This document shows, one piece after another, positions 33,906-42,445 of a stretch of DNA of 64,000 nucleotides. Within the stretch, counting starts at the first letter, position 1. Every line of letters starts with the position of its first letter. The position numbers and the translations under genes were made by a program. This DNA is from UBA7672 sp038326205 (GTDB taxonomy: Bacteria > Pseudomonadota > Alphaproteobacteria > Caulobacterales > Hyphomonadaceae): contig JBBQJV010000002.1 of assembly GCA_038326205.1 (NCBI GenBank), forward strand, positions 1-64,000. Direction: 5' to 3'. The notes beneath the pieces were generated by a model. That model saw only the letters and a list, made by a program, of their open reading frames with translations, did no database searches and was not told the origin of the DNA.

Positions 33906-34601
33906 TCAGTGCCCGCCCGAACTCTTGACTGCCATGCCTTTGTAGAATGCGTCCATCGAACCCTGCGCGATGACGCCGCCATAATCGACAATGCCCATCT
34001 TACGATAATGGTCGACCTGAAAGATGCACTTCTTGACGCCCACCGTCAGATCCGCGCCCCAGTCAGGAATGTCTTTCGCTGGCTTCCATTCAAAATGGCC
34101 GTACAGCGCGACAGTGCAGACGCGGAAATTGATCCCGCCGCACGCCTTGAAATAGATGTCGGCGCGAAGGTCGGCCAAGATGTCCGTCACATCGACGAGG
34201 ATGAAAGGCAGCACCATCTGCCCCTCCTCATGCGGTGTCCGGAAGATGTCGATCTGCCGGCCATCCACCAGCGCTGGCCAACCCATGTTCTGGCGGAAGG
34301 TCGCAATGGTGGCGACCGGCTTACCGATAATGTCGGCTGCCTTGTCGAAATGGCAGATCGCATCGACGTGTTGCTGCAACCGGTCGAACTCGATGGCGGC
34401 GTAGTCTTTCCCGTCAAAGCTCTGCGCCTTGGCATCCCTCAGAATGCCGTCGCCCCACTGTCCGGCCGGAACCTCGGGCAATTTGGGAATATATTTCCCG
34501 GCGTCATTCGTCGGTTTGGCCGGCGGCGTCGCCGGCGGCTTTTGCGCCAGAGCCGGCGCGCTGGCGAAAACCATCAAAAACAAGGCAGATAAAACGCGCA
34601 C
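33906..34601 (-). CDS. secreted hypothetical protein
   Basis: 231-residue protein with a clear signal peptide (LSALFLMVFASAPALAQ) followed by a Pro-rich stretch and a mature domain with three Cys (FKACGG, FRVC, VKKC) and mixed alpha/beta content. The GTG at 34601 is the likely start: GGAGGGG lies a few bases upstream, and the signal peptide begins right there. The family is not recognised. It is monocistronic, facing the same way as thiD with a 50-base gap. Confidence 0.7.
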   Translation of the reverse strand: MRVLSALFLMVFASAPALAQKPPATPPAKPTNDAGKYIPKLPEVPAGQWGDGILRDAKAQSFDGKDYAAIEFDRLQQHVDAICHFDKAADIIGKPVATIATFRQNMGWPALVDGRQIDIFRTPHEEGQMVLPFILVDVTDILADLRADIYFKACGGINFRVCTVALYGHFEWKPAKDIPDWGADLTVGVKKCIFQVDHYRKMGIVDYGGVIAQGSMDAFYKGMAVKSSGGH

Positions 34602-34680
34602 GATCCCCTCCCACACAAGGCATGTCGAAGAGTAAGCGCGGTTCGTAAGGAAAACGGGCCACCGGCGCAGAATTCGTGGG

Positions 34681-34857
34681 TCAGTTCGATGCAGTTTGCG
34701 CCACATCGACCAGCGGAACGATCCACTCGGACACGTTCTTCCGATTGCCAAAGTTAGGCTTCCGATTGCCAAAGTTAGGCGAACGACGAACCGCGACCAC
34801 AGCGTTGCCTTCGATCCGATAGTGTCTTCGGGGCGCGATGACCATGGTGAAGCGCAT
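34681..34857 (-). CDS. short hypothetical protein with PNFGNRK repeat
   Basis: Possible 58-residue protein from the ATG at 34857 (GGGA about 10 bases upstream). It contains a seven-residue repeat, PNFGNRKPNFGNRK, coded by the perfect 21-bp tandem duplication at 34738-34779, and ends SEWIVPLVDVAQTASN. Because the repeat is a multiple of three the frame is kept. No family is known, and a chance frame is possible. Confidence 0.35.
   Translation of the reverse strand: MRFTMVIAPRRHYRIEGNAVVAVRRSPNFGNRKPNFGNRKNVSEWIVPLVDVAQTASN
34738..34779. repeat. perfect 21-bp tandem duplication
   Basis: Two adjacent identical copies of a 21-base unit beginning CTTCCGATTGCC (34738-34758 and 34759-34779). It is in frame with the short minus-strand frame at 34681-34857. 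Confidence 0.9.
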
Positions 34858-35138
34858 TGCGTCATCTGTCCCGAGCGCAGGCCAGCGATCCAAGCTGCGT
34901 TCGCCGGGAGAAGACACGAAGGGCCCTCGCTCGCGCCTTCCAGGCGCCAAAGCGCAGCGCCTCGCCAATGATCTACATATTGATCCGGGGATCAAACTGA
35001 CATGTCGCAGAACACACGTTCAGTAGACGCCCCGAGATACAAACGCGCCGCCCTCAACGGATGAGGAGAAGTTGGCTGGCTGTTCCCGTTGATCTCAAAG
35101 ATCAGGCCGAACACAGGAGATTTTTCTGCTGCGCGCTT

Positions 35139-36104
35139 TTACGCGCTCGTCAGCGAGACGAACACGTCCTCAAGGTTCGGCTCTTCAGTCGCAAGGTCGC
35201 CGATGCCGACATTGGCTTCGCGCAAGCGCTTCAACAGCTGCTCGATCGATTGCTCGCCGATCCGGTAGGTGATGGCCAGTTGCCCGTCCTTGCGGATTAC
35301 CGGTGAGAGGTCCGACAGGGAGGCTGGCACGCTGGTCAGCGCCTGCTCGGGCCGCACCACCAGTGTCTTCTGGTTCATCCGCTTCAGCAGGCTCGCCGTC
35401 GGCTCGCAGGCGATGATCTGACCGTGGTTGACGATGGCGATCTGGTCGCACATCTCCTGCGCTTCCTCGAGATAGTGGGTCGTCAGCACGATGGTCACGC
35501 CCTGTGCGTTGAGCTTGCGTACATATTCCCACAGTGAGCGGCGCAGCTCGACATCGACGCCCGCAGTCGGCTCGTCGAGGATCAGGATCGGCGGCGAATG
35601 CACCATCGCCTTGGCGACCATCAAACGCCGTTTCATGCCGCCGGACAGCTGGCGCACATAGGCGTTCTTCTTGTCGGCCAACCCCAGCGCTTCGAGGATT
35701 TCGTCGCCGCGCCGTTCGGCCGACGGCACGCCATAGAAACCCGCCATCAGGTCCAGCGTCTCGCGCGGGGTAAAGAACGGGTCCATGTTGATTTCCTGCG
35801 GCACCACGCCCAGCGCGGCGCGCGATTCACGCGGGTTCTGGTCGGCGTCGATGCCCCAGATTTTCACCGAGCCCGATGTCTTGTTCACCAGCCCGGCGAG
35901 GATGTTGATGAAGGTCGACTTCCCCGCTCCGTTCGGCCCCAAAAGGCCGAAGATCGACCCGCGCGGTATAGCCAGATCGATACCCTTGAGCGCCTCCTTG
36001 GCGGGCATACGCTTGGAGGCAGCATAAGTCTTGGTCAGTCCGCGTGCCTCTATGGCCAGAGCAGGCAGAGCGGAAGCCGGCGGCGTGAACGACGAATCAG
36101 GCAA
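35139..36104 (-). CDS. ABC-2 transporter ATP-binding protein
   Basis: 321-residue ABC ATPase. Walker A GPNGAGKST, the Q-loop PQEINMD, signature LSGGMKRR, Walker B ILILDEPTAGVD and the H-loop TTHYLEEA are all present. A C-terminal domain (about 245-320) is typical of exporters that pair with ABC-2 permeases (YadG/CcmA-like). The likely start is the TTG at 36104, 10 bases after GAGGG; no better ATG is in range. No permease is adjacent, but an orphan ABC-2 permease lies at 9548-10384. Confidence 0.9.
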   Translation of the reverse strand: MPDSSFTPPASALPALAIEARGLTKTYAASKRMPAKEALKGIDLAIPRGSIFGLLGPNGAGKSTFINILAGLVNKTSGSVKIWGIDADQNPRESRAALGVVPQEINMDPFFTPRETLDLMAGFYGVPSAERRGDEILEALGLADKKNAYVRQLSGGMKRRLMVAKAMVHSPPILILDEPTAGVDVELRRSLWEYVRKLNAQGVTIVLTTHYLEEAQEMCDQIAIVNHGQIIACEPTASLLKRMNQKTLVVRPEQALTSVPASLSDLSPVIRKDGQLAITYRIGEQSIEQLLKRLREANVGIGDLATEEPNLEDVFVSLTSA

Positions 36105-36235
36105 GGCGGACCACCCTCTGGCAACGGCGCTCCGACCACATTGACGGCTGGCGGAGGCCGACCATAGGTAGGGCGCATTCTGCCAAGCTGCAAACCAGTG
36201 CGGCCGCAAACCAGTCCGGCTAATGAGAGAACGAT

Positions 36236-36460
36236 ATGGCGTCGCATTCCGGAACCACCCCAACTCCCACCAACCTCGCTGCGAACCCGGAAGTCGTGGT
36301 GGTCGCTACCCGGAAAGTCGCCTGCGATGGCGGCGGCGGCGCGCTCGGCCATCCCAAGGTCTGGTACGACATGTCCGAGCATGACCACGTCGAATGCAAG
36401 TATTGCGACCGGCTGTTCGTGCTCAAAGGCGGCAACCGCGATCCCGGCAAATCGGCCTGA
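36236..36460 (+). CDS. zf-CHCC zinc-finger protein (NDUFS6-like)
   Basis: 74-residue protein with the zf-CHCC domain: Cys30, His39, Cys54 and Cys57 (CDGGGGALGHP then ECKYC). The eukaryotic counterpart is the NDUFS6 subunit of respiratory complex I; bacterial copies are small stand-alone proteins of uncertain role, common in alphaproteobacteria. It ends shortly before the operator-like repeats in front of the TonB receptor gene. The start at 36236 has a GAGAGAA purine site. Confidence 0.92.
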   Translation: MASHSGTTPTPTNLAANPEVVVVATRKVACDGGGGALGHPKVWYDMSEHDHVECKYCDRLFVLKGGNRDPGKSA

Positions 36461-36465
36461 TTAAG

Positions 36466-36496
36466 CTGTAACATCCACTGTAACAGCGTTTGTTAC
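36466..36496 (+). promoter_or_regulatory. operator-like repeats upstream of the TonB receptor
   Basis: CTGTAACA occurs as a direct repeat (36466-36473 and 36478-36485, period 12), and GTAACA (36480-36485) faces TGTTAC (36491-36496) across five bases as an inverted repeat. The cluster lies 80-110 bases before the receptor ATG, where a repressor site would be expected. The regulator is unknown; a metal-responsive protein is a guess from the receptor's His-rich end. Confidence 0.45.
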
Positions 36497-36577
36497 GGTA
36501 ATTCGCGTGCCCTTGCGTCGTCGTCGCGACAGAACCCTCCACTGCCCTGTGATGCCGGGCTGTGGAGAAGCGTCCCC

Positions 36578-38677
36578 ATGAACACCTGGACCCGACTGCT
36601 GCTCGGTGGGGCAAGCGCCGCCAGCCTGCTCGCTGCTGCACCTGTCTTTGCGCAGGAAGCCTTCGCCCCCGAAACGACGGCAGGCCCAGCTGAGGACCAG
36701 CAGCCCGCCTCACCGGACAGCAAGGGCGATACCGTGGTGATCTACGGTCGGGCGATCGAACAGATCGGGGCAGCCCAGTCCGCCTCCGAGGGCGTCGTCG
36801 GCTATGCCGACTTCGAGACCCGCCCCCTCTCCCGCCCCGGCGAACTGGTGGAGGTGATCCCGGGGATGGTCGCAGCCCAGCACTCGGGCGGGGGCAAGGC
36901 CAACCAATACTTTCTGCGCGGCTTCAACCTCGACCACGGCACCGACTTCGCCGGTTCGATCGACGGTGTGCCGCTGAACCTGCGCGCTCACCCGCACATG
37001 AACGGCTATCTCGACATCAACTTCATGATCCCGGAGCTGATCGAAAAGGTGCAGTTCTACAAGGGTACGGGTTATGCTCAGAACGGCGACTTCTCCGCCG
37101 CCGGCGCCGCCAACTTTTCGACCTATGACGCAACGCCCCAGAACTACGTGCAGGCCGATATTTCGGATGATGGCGACTACCGCACCGTCATCGTCGGATC
37201 GACAGCAATCGGCCAGGATGGATCACTGCTGTATGGCGCCGAATACGCGTTCGGCGATGGACCATTCGATCGCCCGGAAAACCTCAAGAAGTGGTCGGGG
37301 CTGATCAAGTACTCGCAACCGCGCGGCAACGCGAAATTCCACGCCGAACTGATCGGCTATGACAACACATGGTTCGCCACCGACCAGATGCCCCAGCGCG
37401 CCGTCACATCCGGCCTGATCGGTCGTTTCGGCACGCTGGACGAAAATCTCGGCGGCAAGACCTCGCGCTACATCGCCTCGACAGGCCTCGACTGGGATAG
37501 CGCCTCGCTCATGGTTTATGGCGAGACATACAAGCTGAGCCTCTACAACAATCCGACCATCGCGCTCGACCAGATCAATGGCGACGAATTCGTGCAGGTC
37601 GCTGACCGCTCCGCACTGGGCGCGCGCGGACAGATCCGCAACGACTTCAAGCTCGCCGGCTTCAAAACCGAGACGCGCCTCGGGTCGGACATCCGTACCG
37701 ATTTCATTGATCGCTCAGCCCTGCTGAAGACGATCGCACGTGTTCCCTACCAGACCATCCGCGACGACAGCGGCACGCTGACCCTCGCCGACATCTGGGG
37801 TGATGCGACGGTGCATTGGACTGATCTGTTCCGTACGACTTTTGGTTTGCGTGCCGATCACATGGTCTACGACTTCACGGCAATTCAGGTGGCCAACTCC
37901 GGCGACGGGTCCGACACGCAATGGAGCCCGAAGTTCAACGCCGCCTACACGCTCACCGAAGATCTCGAAGCCTACGGCTCCTATGGCTACGCCTTCCATT
38001 CGAACGATGCACGCGGCGCGGTGCTGACGCAGGACCCTGTCACCAACGATCCGGTCACGACCTCGCCCGTCTTCGTGAGGAGCAAGGGCGGCGAAATCGG
38101 CGCGCGCTGGGAGCCCGCCTCGAACCTCAATCTGTCCGCCGCCCTGTTCCAGCTTGAGCTCGATAGCGAACTGGTCTTCATCGGCGACGCCGGTACGTCC
38201 GAACCCTCCGACCCGACCAAACGCTCCGGCATCGAGATCGGAGGCTTCTGGCAACCGATCGATGGCGTGGCGCTAGACTTTTCCGCCGCGTGGTCACACT
38301 CGCGCTTCCAGGACGTGCCGTCCGGCGAGGATCGCATTCCCAATGCCGTCGAATTCGTCGGCTCCGCCGGCGCAGCATGGACGAGCCCGGATGGCTGGGA
38401 GGCGAGTCTGCGCGCCCGCTATATCGGTGAAGCCCCGCTGGTCGAGGACAACTCTGTGCGCGGCGATCCGACCTTCACGCTCAACGCCGGCGTGTCGAAA
38501 GATTTCGGACCCTTCTATATCGGCGTCGACGTGCTGAACCTCACAGACTCGAAGGACAACGAAATCCAGTATTTCTACGAAAGCCAGCTGCAGGGAGAGG
38601 CCGCCCCGGTCGAAGACCTTCACATCCACCCCCTCCACCCCCGCTCTATCCGCCTGGTGCTGCGCGCAAAATACTGA
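36578..38677 (+). CDS. TonB-dependent outer-membrane receptor
   Basis: 699-residue receptor. The signal peptide (LLLGGASAASLLAAAPVFAQ) is followed by a probable TonB-box/plug start (GDTVVIYGRA). The plug (about 55-190) has VIPGMVAAQHSGGGKANQYFLRGFNLDHGTDFAGSIDGVP, and the 22-strand barrel ends in IRLVLRAKY with a terminal aromatic residue. His-rich spots occur in the plug (LRAHPHMNGY) and near the C-terminus (DLHIHPLHPRS). These could bind a metal or a metal complex, but the ligand cannot be fixed. The repeats at 36466-36496 suggest its own regulation. Confidence 0.93.
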   Translation: MNTWTRLLLGGASAASLLAAAPVFAQEAFAPETTAGPAEDQQPASPDSKGDTVVIYGRAIEQIGAAQSASEGVVGYADFETRPLSRPGELVEVIPGMVAAQHSGGGKANQYFLRGFNLDHGTDFAGSIDGVPLNLRAHPHMNGYLDINFMIPELIEKVQFYKGTGYAQNGDFSAAGAANFSTYDATPQNYVQADISDDGDYRTVIVGSTAIGQDGSLLYGAEYAFGDGPFDRPENLKKWSGLIKYSQPRGNAKFHAELIGYDNTWFATDQMPQRAVTSGLIGRFGTLDENLGGKTSRYIASTGLDWDSASLMVYGETYKLSLYNNPTIALDQINGDEFVQVADRSALGARGQIRNDFKLAGFKTETRLGSDIRTDFIDRSALLKTIARVPYQTIRDDSGTLTLADIWGDATVHWTDLFRTTFGLRADHMVYDFTAIQVANSGDGSDTQWSPKFNAAYTLTEDLEAYGSYGYAFHSNDARGAVLTQDPVTNDPVTTSPVFVRSKGGEIGARWEPASNLNLSAALFQLELDSELVFIGDAGTSEPSDPTKRSGIEIGGFWQPIDGVALDFSAAWSHSRFQDVPSGEDRIPNAVEFVGSAGAAWTSPDGWEASLRARYIGEAPLVEDNSVRGDPTFTLNAGVSKDFGPFYIGVDVLNLTDSKDNEIQYFYESQLQGEAAPVEDLHIHPLHPRSIRLVLRAKY

Positions 38678-38827
38678 ATGTTTTCCGCAACTTGTAGAGT
38701 TCGCCCGCCACGCATGTCGTGAAATTTAAGACAATTTAAGGAAATGCCATTGGCCGAAACCGCGAATTCCCATAACGCCCACGGTGGGCTGGTGAAGCGG
38801 GTCGCTTCGCCTTGGGAATCGGGCGTC

Positions 38828-39262
38828 ATGAACGGCATATCTGCAAAGCTGGCTTATTGCGCACTGCTGATGGTGTTGGCGGTGTTCGTCGCCATGCCTC
38901 CGCAATCGCGTACTGTAATCAACGCTGAAGTCACCGAGACGGCGCCGTCGACCGAGAGCCGTCTTGCGAAGGCAATCCACGAACGCATCGCCATCCAGGT
39001 GGCGGGCGAACTTCCGGTCAAACAGTTGAACCAGCTCGCCGCCGAGGAGCACGGCCTGCGCCAGTTGGCGTTTGCGGACAACGCACAGGGGGCACGCGCC
39101 GATCTGATCGACTCGCTAGCCGATGAACTGTCCGCCGCCATGTTGCAACGCTCGGAGATCGCCGCGCGAACCGGCGCAGGCGTCGAAAGCGACAGGATGG
39201 AAGCGGTCGTGCGCGCTCTTACTGCCGCTATCAACGCCGAAGTGCGTGGCATCAGCGCCTGA
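38828..39262 (+). CDS. membrane-anchored hypothetical protein
   Basis: 144 residues from the ATG at 38828; an ATG at 38744 in the same frame would add 28 polar residues and has AAGGA very close to it. One N-terminal helix (LAYCALLMVLAVFVAM) is followed by a helical, charged periplasmic or cytoplasmic region (ERIAIQVAGELPVKQLNQLAAEEHGLRQLAFADNA) with regular Ala/Leu spacing. The family is unknown. It is co-oriented with the GDSL gene 70 bases downstream. Confidence 0.55.
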   Translation: MNGISAKLAYCALLMVLAVFVAMPPQSRTVINAEVTETAPSTESRLAKAIHERIAIQVAGELPVKQLNQLAAEEHGLRQLAFADNAQGARADLIDSLADELSAAMLQRSEIAARTGAGVESDRMEAVVRALTAAINAEVRGISA

Positions 39263-39334
39263 GCGGAATGCCTTTGCGTTGACGCAGACAGCGCAACGCG
39301 CGAAGCCTCTGGAAACATCATCCGGGGATCAAGC

Positions 39335-40051
39335 ATGAAACGTTCGCTGCTAGCCAGCTTTGCCGTTCTTCTCGCATCCGCCTGCGCCACACCGACCCCT
39401 CTACCTGATCTCGCACTGACCCCATCGGGCAAGGCGCCCCGCTTCGACGAAGCGATTGCCGCCTTCGAGGTGGCTGACAAACAGACCCCGCCGCCAGAAT
39501 GCGCGACGCTTTTTGTTGGCGCTTCCTCGATCCGGTTCTGGAAATCACTGAAGGAAGACTTCCCCGATCGCACCGTCATCAACCGCGGCTTTGGTGGCTC
39601 GACCGTATGGGAGGTCGACCACTATTTCGACCGTGTTGTGATGCCTTACCATCCGAAGGAGATCGTGTTTTACGCTGGCGAGAACGATCTGTGGATCGAC
39701 AAGCGCACGCCGGACGAGATCTACGCCGACTTCGTCCAGTTCATGCGTCTCAAAGAAAATGCCCTGGGCGCTACACCTGTCTGGTACATCTCCGCCAAGC
39801 CGTCGAAGCAACGCTTCGAACAGTTTTCGAAACAGGCCGACCTGAACTCCAGGGTGAAAGCGCTTGCCGACAAGCGTGACGACCTCGCCTACATCGACAT
39901 CGTCCCCGGCATGCTGAAGGCAGACGGCGCCCCGAAAGACATTTTTGTCGCCGACGACCTCCACATGACCCCTGAAGGCTACGCAATCTGGACGCCTATC
40001 GTGGAGGCGGCGCTTGATGCGGGACAGTCCGCCAAAGCGCCGGGGTGTTGA
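39335..40051 (+). CDS. SGNH/GDSL-type hydrolase lipoprotein (copy 1)
   Basis: 238 residues. The signal peptide ends in SAC, a lipobox-like site. The SGNH blocks are present in modified form: VGASSIRFW with the nucleophile Ser (block I), GFGGST (block II Gly), AGENDLW (block III Asn) and DDLHMTPEGY (block V Asp/His). These lipid-anchored esterases act on envelope or extracellular esters; the substrate is unknown. A second member lies at 56559-57422. Confidence 0.88.
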   Translation: MKRSLLASFAVLLASACATPTPLPDLALTPSGKAPRFDEAIAAFEVADKQTPPPECATLFVGASSIRFWKSLKEDFPDRTVINRGFGGSTVWEVDHYFDRVVMPYHPKEIVFYAGENDLWIDKRTPDEIYADFVQFMRLKENALGATPVWYISAKPSKQRFEQFSKQADLNSRVKALADKRDDLAYIDIVPGMLKADGAPKDIFVADDLHMTPEGYAIWTPIVEAALDAGQSAKAPGC

Positions 40052-40055
40052 TCTT

Positions 40056-42425
40056 CTAGCGCCCGACCAGCGCCAGCCATTCGTCTTCGCTGATTACCTT
40101 CACGCCGTGCTTCTGCGCATCCGCCATTTTTGATCCAGCGCCCGGGCCCGCCACGACGAGATCCGTCTTGTTCGACACCGAGCCCGACACTTTTGCGCCC
40201 AGCGAAATCGCCTGTTGCTTGGCTTCGTCGCGCGTCATTTTTTCGAGCGTGCCGGTGAACACCACTGTCTTGCCAGCGACCTTGCTGTCGCTGGTGTCCA
40301 GGACCACGTAAGGCTCAACTTCCACCTCGTCCTGGAGAGCATCGACCACCTCGCGATTGTGCTTCTCCGCAAAGAAATCGACCAGCGCCTCGGCCGCCAC
40401 TTCTCCGAAGCCATTGATCGCAGCCAGCGCGATCAGGTACTCCCCCGGCCTGCCCTTCGCAGCTAGCTGGACTTCCGTGCGGAAAGTCGACCAGTCCCCA
40501 TACATCGCCGCAAGGGCTGCTCGCGATGTCTTGTTGAGCCCTGCAATCGCGCCAAGCGCGCCTTCAAGCGAATGATCCGATGAGGCCGGCGGGTTGGCCG
40601 GCAGATCGCCAGCAGCATCCAGCAACTTCACCAGCGCACCCGGCCCAACCCCCGCAACCGACTCCAGCCGGCGATAGGCATCGTTGGGCCTCTGCCCTCC
40701 GGCGCGCGCGACGATCTCTTCGATCTCGACGATGCCGCCGAAATGGCGCGCCAGCAGTAGCGCATTGGTCTCGCCGATATGGCGAATGCCGAGCGCGTTG
40801 ATAAAGCGATCGACTTTCTGCTTGCGGGCCTTGTCGATAGCGTCGATCAGCTTCTTCGCAGACGTCTCGCCATACCCCTCCCACTCCGCAAGCGGCGGCT
40901 TGTCCGCCTTCTCGATCTGTTTCTCCAGCATGAAGATGTGCTGCGGCGCCGTGATCACGCCGGCCTCGAAGAACTCCTCGATCTGCTTGGCGCCCAGCCC
41001 CTCGATGTCGAACGCCCGCCTCGAGACAAAGTGCTTCAGCCGCTCCACCGCCTGCGCCGGGCACACCAGCCCGCCGGTGCAGCGACGGTCGACCTCCTCT
41101 TCACCATCGCCTGCCCCCCGCACGGCTTCGGAGCCGCAATAGGGACAGTGCGTGGGGAATTTATAGACCGTGGCGTCCTTCGGACGCTTGTCTTCGACTA
41201 CCCGCACGATCTGCGGAATGACGTCGCCTGCACGTTGGACCACGACCCAGTCATTGATCATCACGCCGAGGCGCGCGATCTCGTCTTCGTTGTGCAGCGT
41301 CGCATTTGACACGACGACGCCGCCAACCGTCACCGGCTGCAGCCGCGCTACCGGCGCCAGCTTGCCGGTGCGGCCAACCTGGATGTCGATAGCGAGCACT
41401 TGCGTCATCGCCTGCTCGGCACGAAACTTGTGCGCCGCCGCCCAGCGCGGCGAGCGCGACACGAAGCCTAGCCTTTGCTGCCAGTCGAGCCTGTCGATCT
41501 TGTAGACAACGCCATCGATATCATAGCCGAGAGACGCACGCCGCGCCTCGATGGCGCTATAAACTTCGAGCAATTCATCAATCGTCGAAGCGCGCTTCAT
41601 CTCTGGATTGACCGGCAGGCCCCACGCCTTGAACGCCTTCACGGCATCCCACTGGGTCTGTGCAAAAGGCTCCGAAACGTCGCCCCACGTATACGCAAAA
41701 AACCGCAGTGGCCGCGCCGCTGTCACGGCAGGATCTTTCTGGCGCAAGCTCCCCGCCGCCGCATTGCGCGGATTGGCTGGGCGCTTGCGGCCCGCCGCTT
41801 CCTCCGTGGCCTGCAGGGCGGCAAAGTCCTCCATCATAAAATAGACTTCGCCGCGCACCTCGATGCGTGCTGGATGCCCCTTGCCTTTCAGCGTGTGCGG
41901 CACGTCCTTCAGTGTGCGAACGTTGGCGGTCACATCCTCGCCTACCGCGCCATCACCACGGGTCGCCGCGCGCACGAGTTCGCCGTTCTCATAAAGCAGG
42001 CTGCACGACAGCCCGTCGATCTTCGGCTCTGCGGTGACCGCAATCTCTTGGTCCGCAGGAAGGTTCAGGAACCGCCGAACGCGCGCGACGAACTCGCCCA
42101 CCTCCTCATCGGCGAACAGATTGTCGAGCGACAGCATGGGCTTCAAGTGCGTGACCTTGCCGAACCCGCTGGCGACCGCCACGCCCACGGTATCGCTCGG
42201 ACTGTCGGCCTGCTTCAGCTCGGAGAAACGCGCCTCGATCGCCAGAAGCCGCTGACGCATCTTGTCATAGTCCCCATCCGTCAGTGCGGGCGCGTCGTCC
42301 TGATAGTAGGCTGCATCCGCCGCGCGGATGGCTTCCGCCAGACTTTTCAGCTCGGCCTTGGCCGCAGCCTTGGTCAGCTTTTCAACGGGCTTGTGATCGG
42401 AAGTGGATTCGGATGCTTTCGCCAT
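40056..42425 (-). CDS. ligA: NAD-dependent DNA ligase
   Basis: 789-residue ligase that seals Okazaki fragments and repair nicks. The Ia domain is N-terminal. The adenylation motif AEPKIDGLSCSLLYENG contains the active-site Lys. The OB-fold, the four-Cys zinc finger (CPYCG, then RRCTGGLVCPAQ), the HhH domain and a C-terminal BRCT domain (KVAGKTVVFTGTLEKM) follow in order. It is about 100 residues longer than average, as in other Caulobacterales. The start is 20 bases after the recN stop, so the two are probably one operon. Confidence 0.96.
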   Translation of the reverse strand: MAKASESTSDHKPVEKLTKAAAKAELKSLAEAIRAADAAYYQDDAPALTDGDYDKMRQRLLAIEARFSELKQADSPSDTVGVAVASGFGKVTHLKPMLSLDNLFADEEVGEFVARVRRFLNLPADQEIAVTAEPKIDGLSCSLLYENGELVRAATRGDGAVGEDVTANVRTLKDVPHTLKGKGHPARIEVRGEVYFMMEDFAALQATEEAAGRKRPANPRNAAAGSLRQKDPAVTAARPLRFFAYTWGDVSEPFAQTQWDAVKAFKAWGLPVNPEMKRASTIDELLEVYSAIEARRASLGYDIDGVVYKIDRLDWQQRLGFVSRSPRWAAAHKFRAEQAMTQVLAIDIQVGRTGKLAPVARLQPVTVGGVVVSNATLHNEDEIARLGVMINDWVVVQRAGDVIPQIVRVVEDKRPKDATVYKFPTHCPYCGSEAVRGAGDGEEEVDRRCTGGLVCPAQAVERLKHFVSRRAFDIEGLGAKQIEEFFEAGVITAPQHIFMLEKQIEKADKPPLAEWEGYGETSAKKLIDAIDKARKQKVDRFINALGIRHIGETNALLLARHFGGIVEIEEIVARAGGQRPNDAYRRLESVAGVGPGALVKLLDAAGDLPANPPASSDHSLEGALGAIAGLNKTSRAALAAMYGDWSTFRTEVQLAAKGRPGEYLIALAAINGFGEVAAEALVDFFAEKHNREVVDALQDEVEVEPYVVLDTSDSKVAGKTVVFTGTLEKMTRDEAKQQAISLGAKVSGSVSNKTDLVVAGPGAGSKMADAQKHGVKVISEDEWLALVGR

Positions 42426-42445
42426 GACGGCTTCATATCCGCCGC

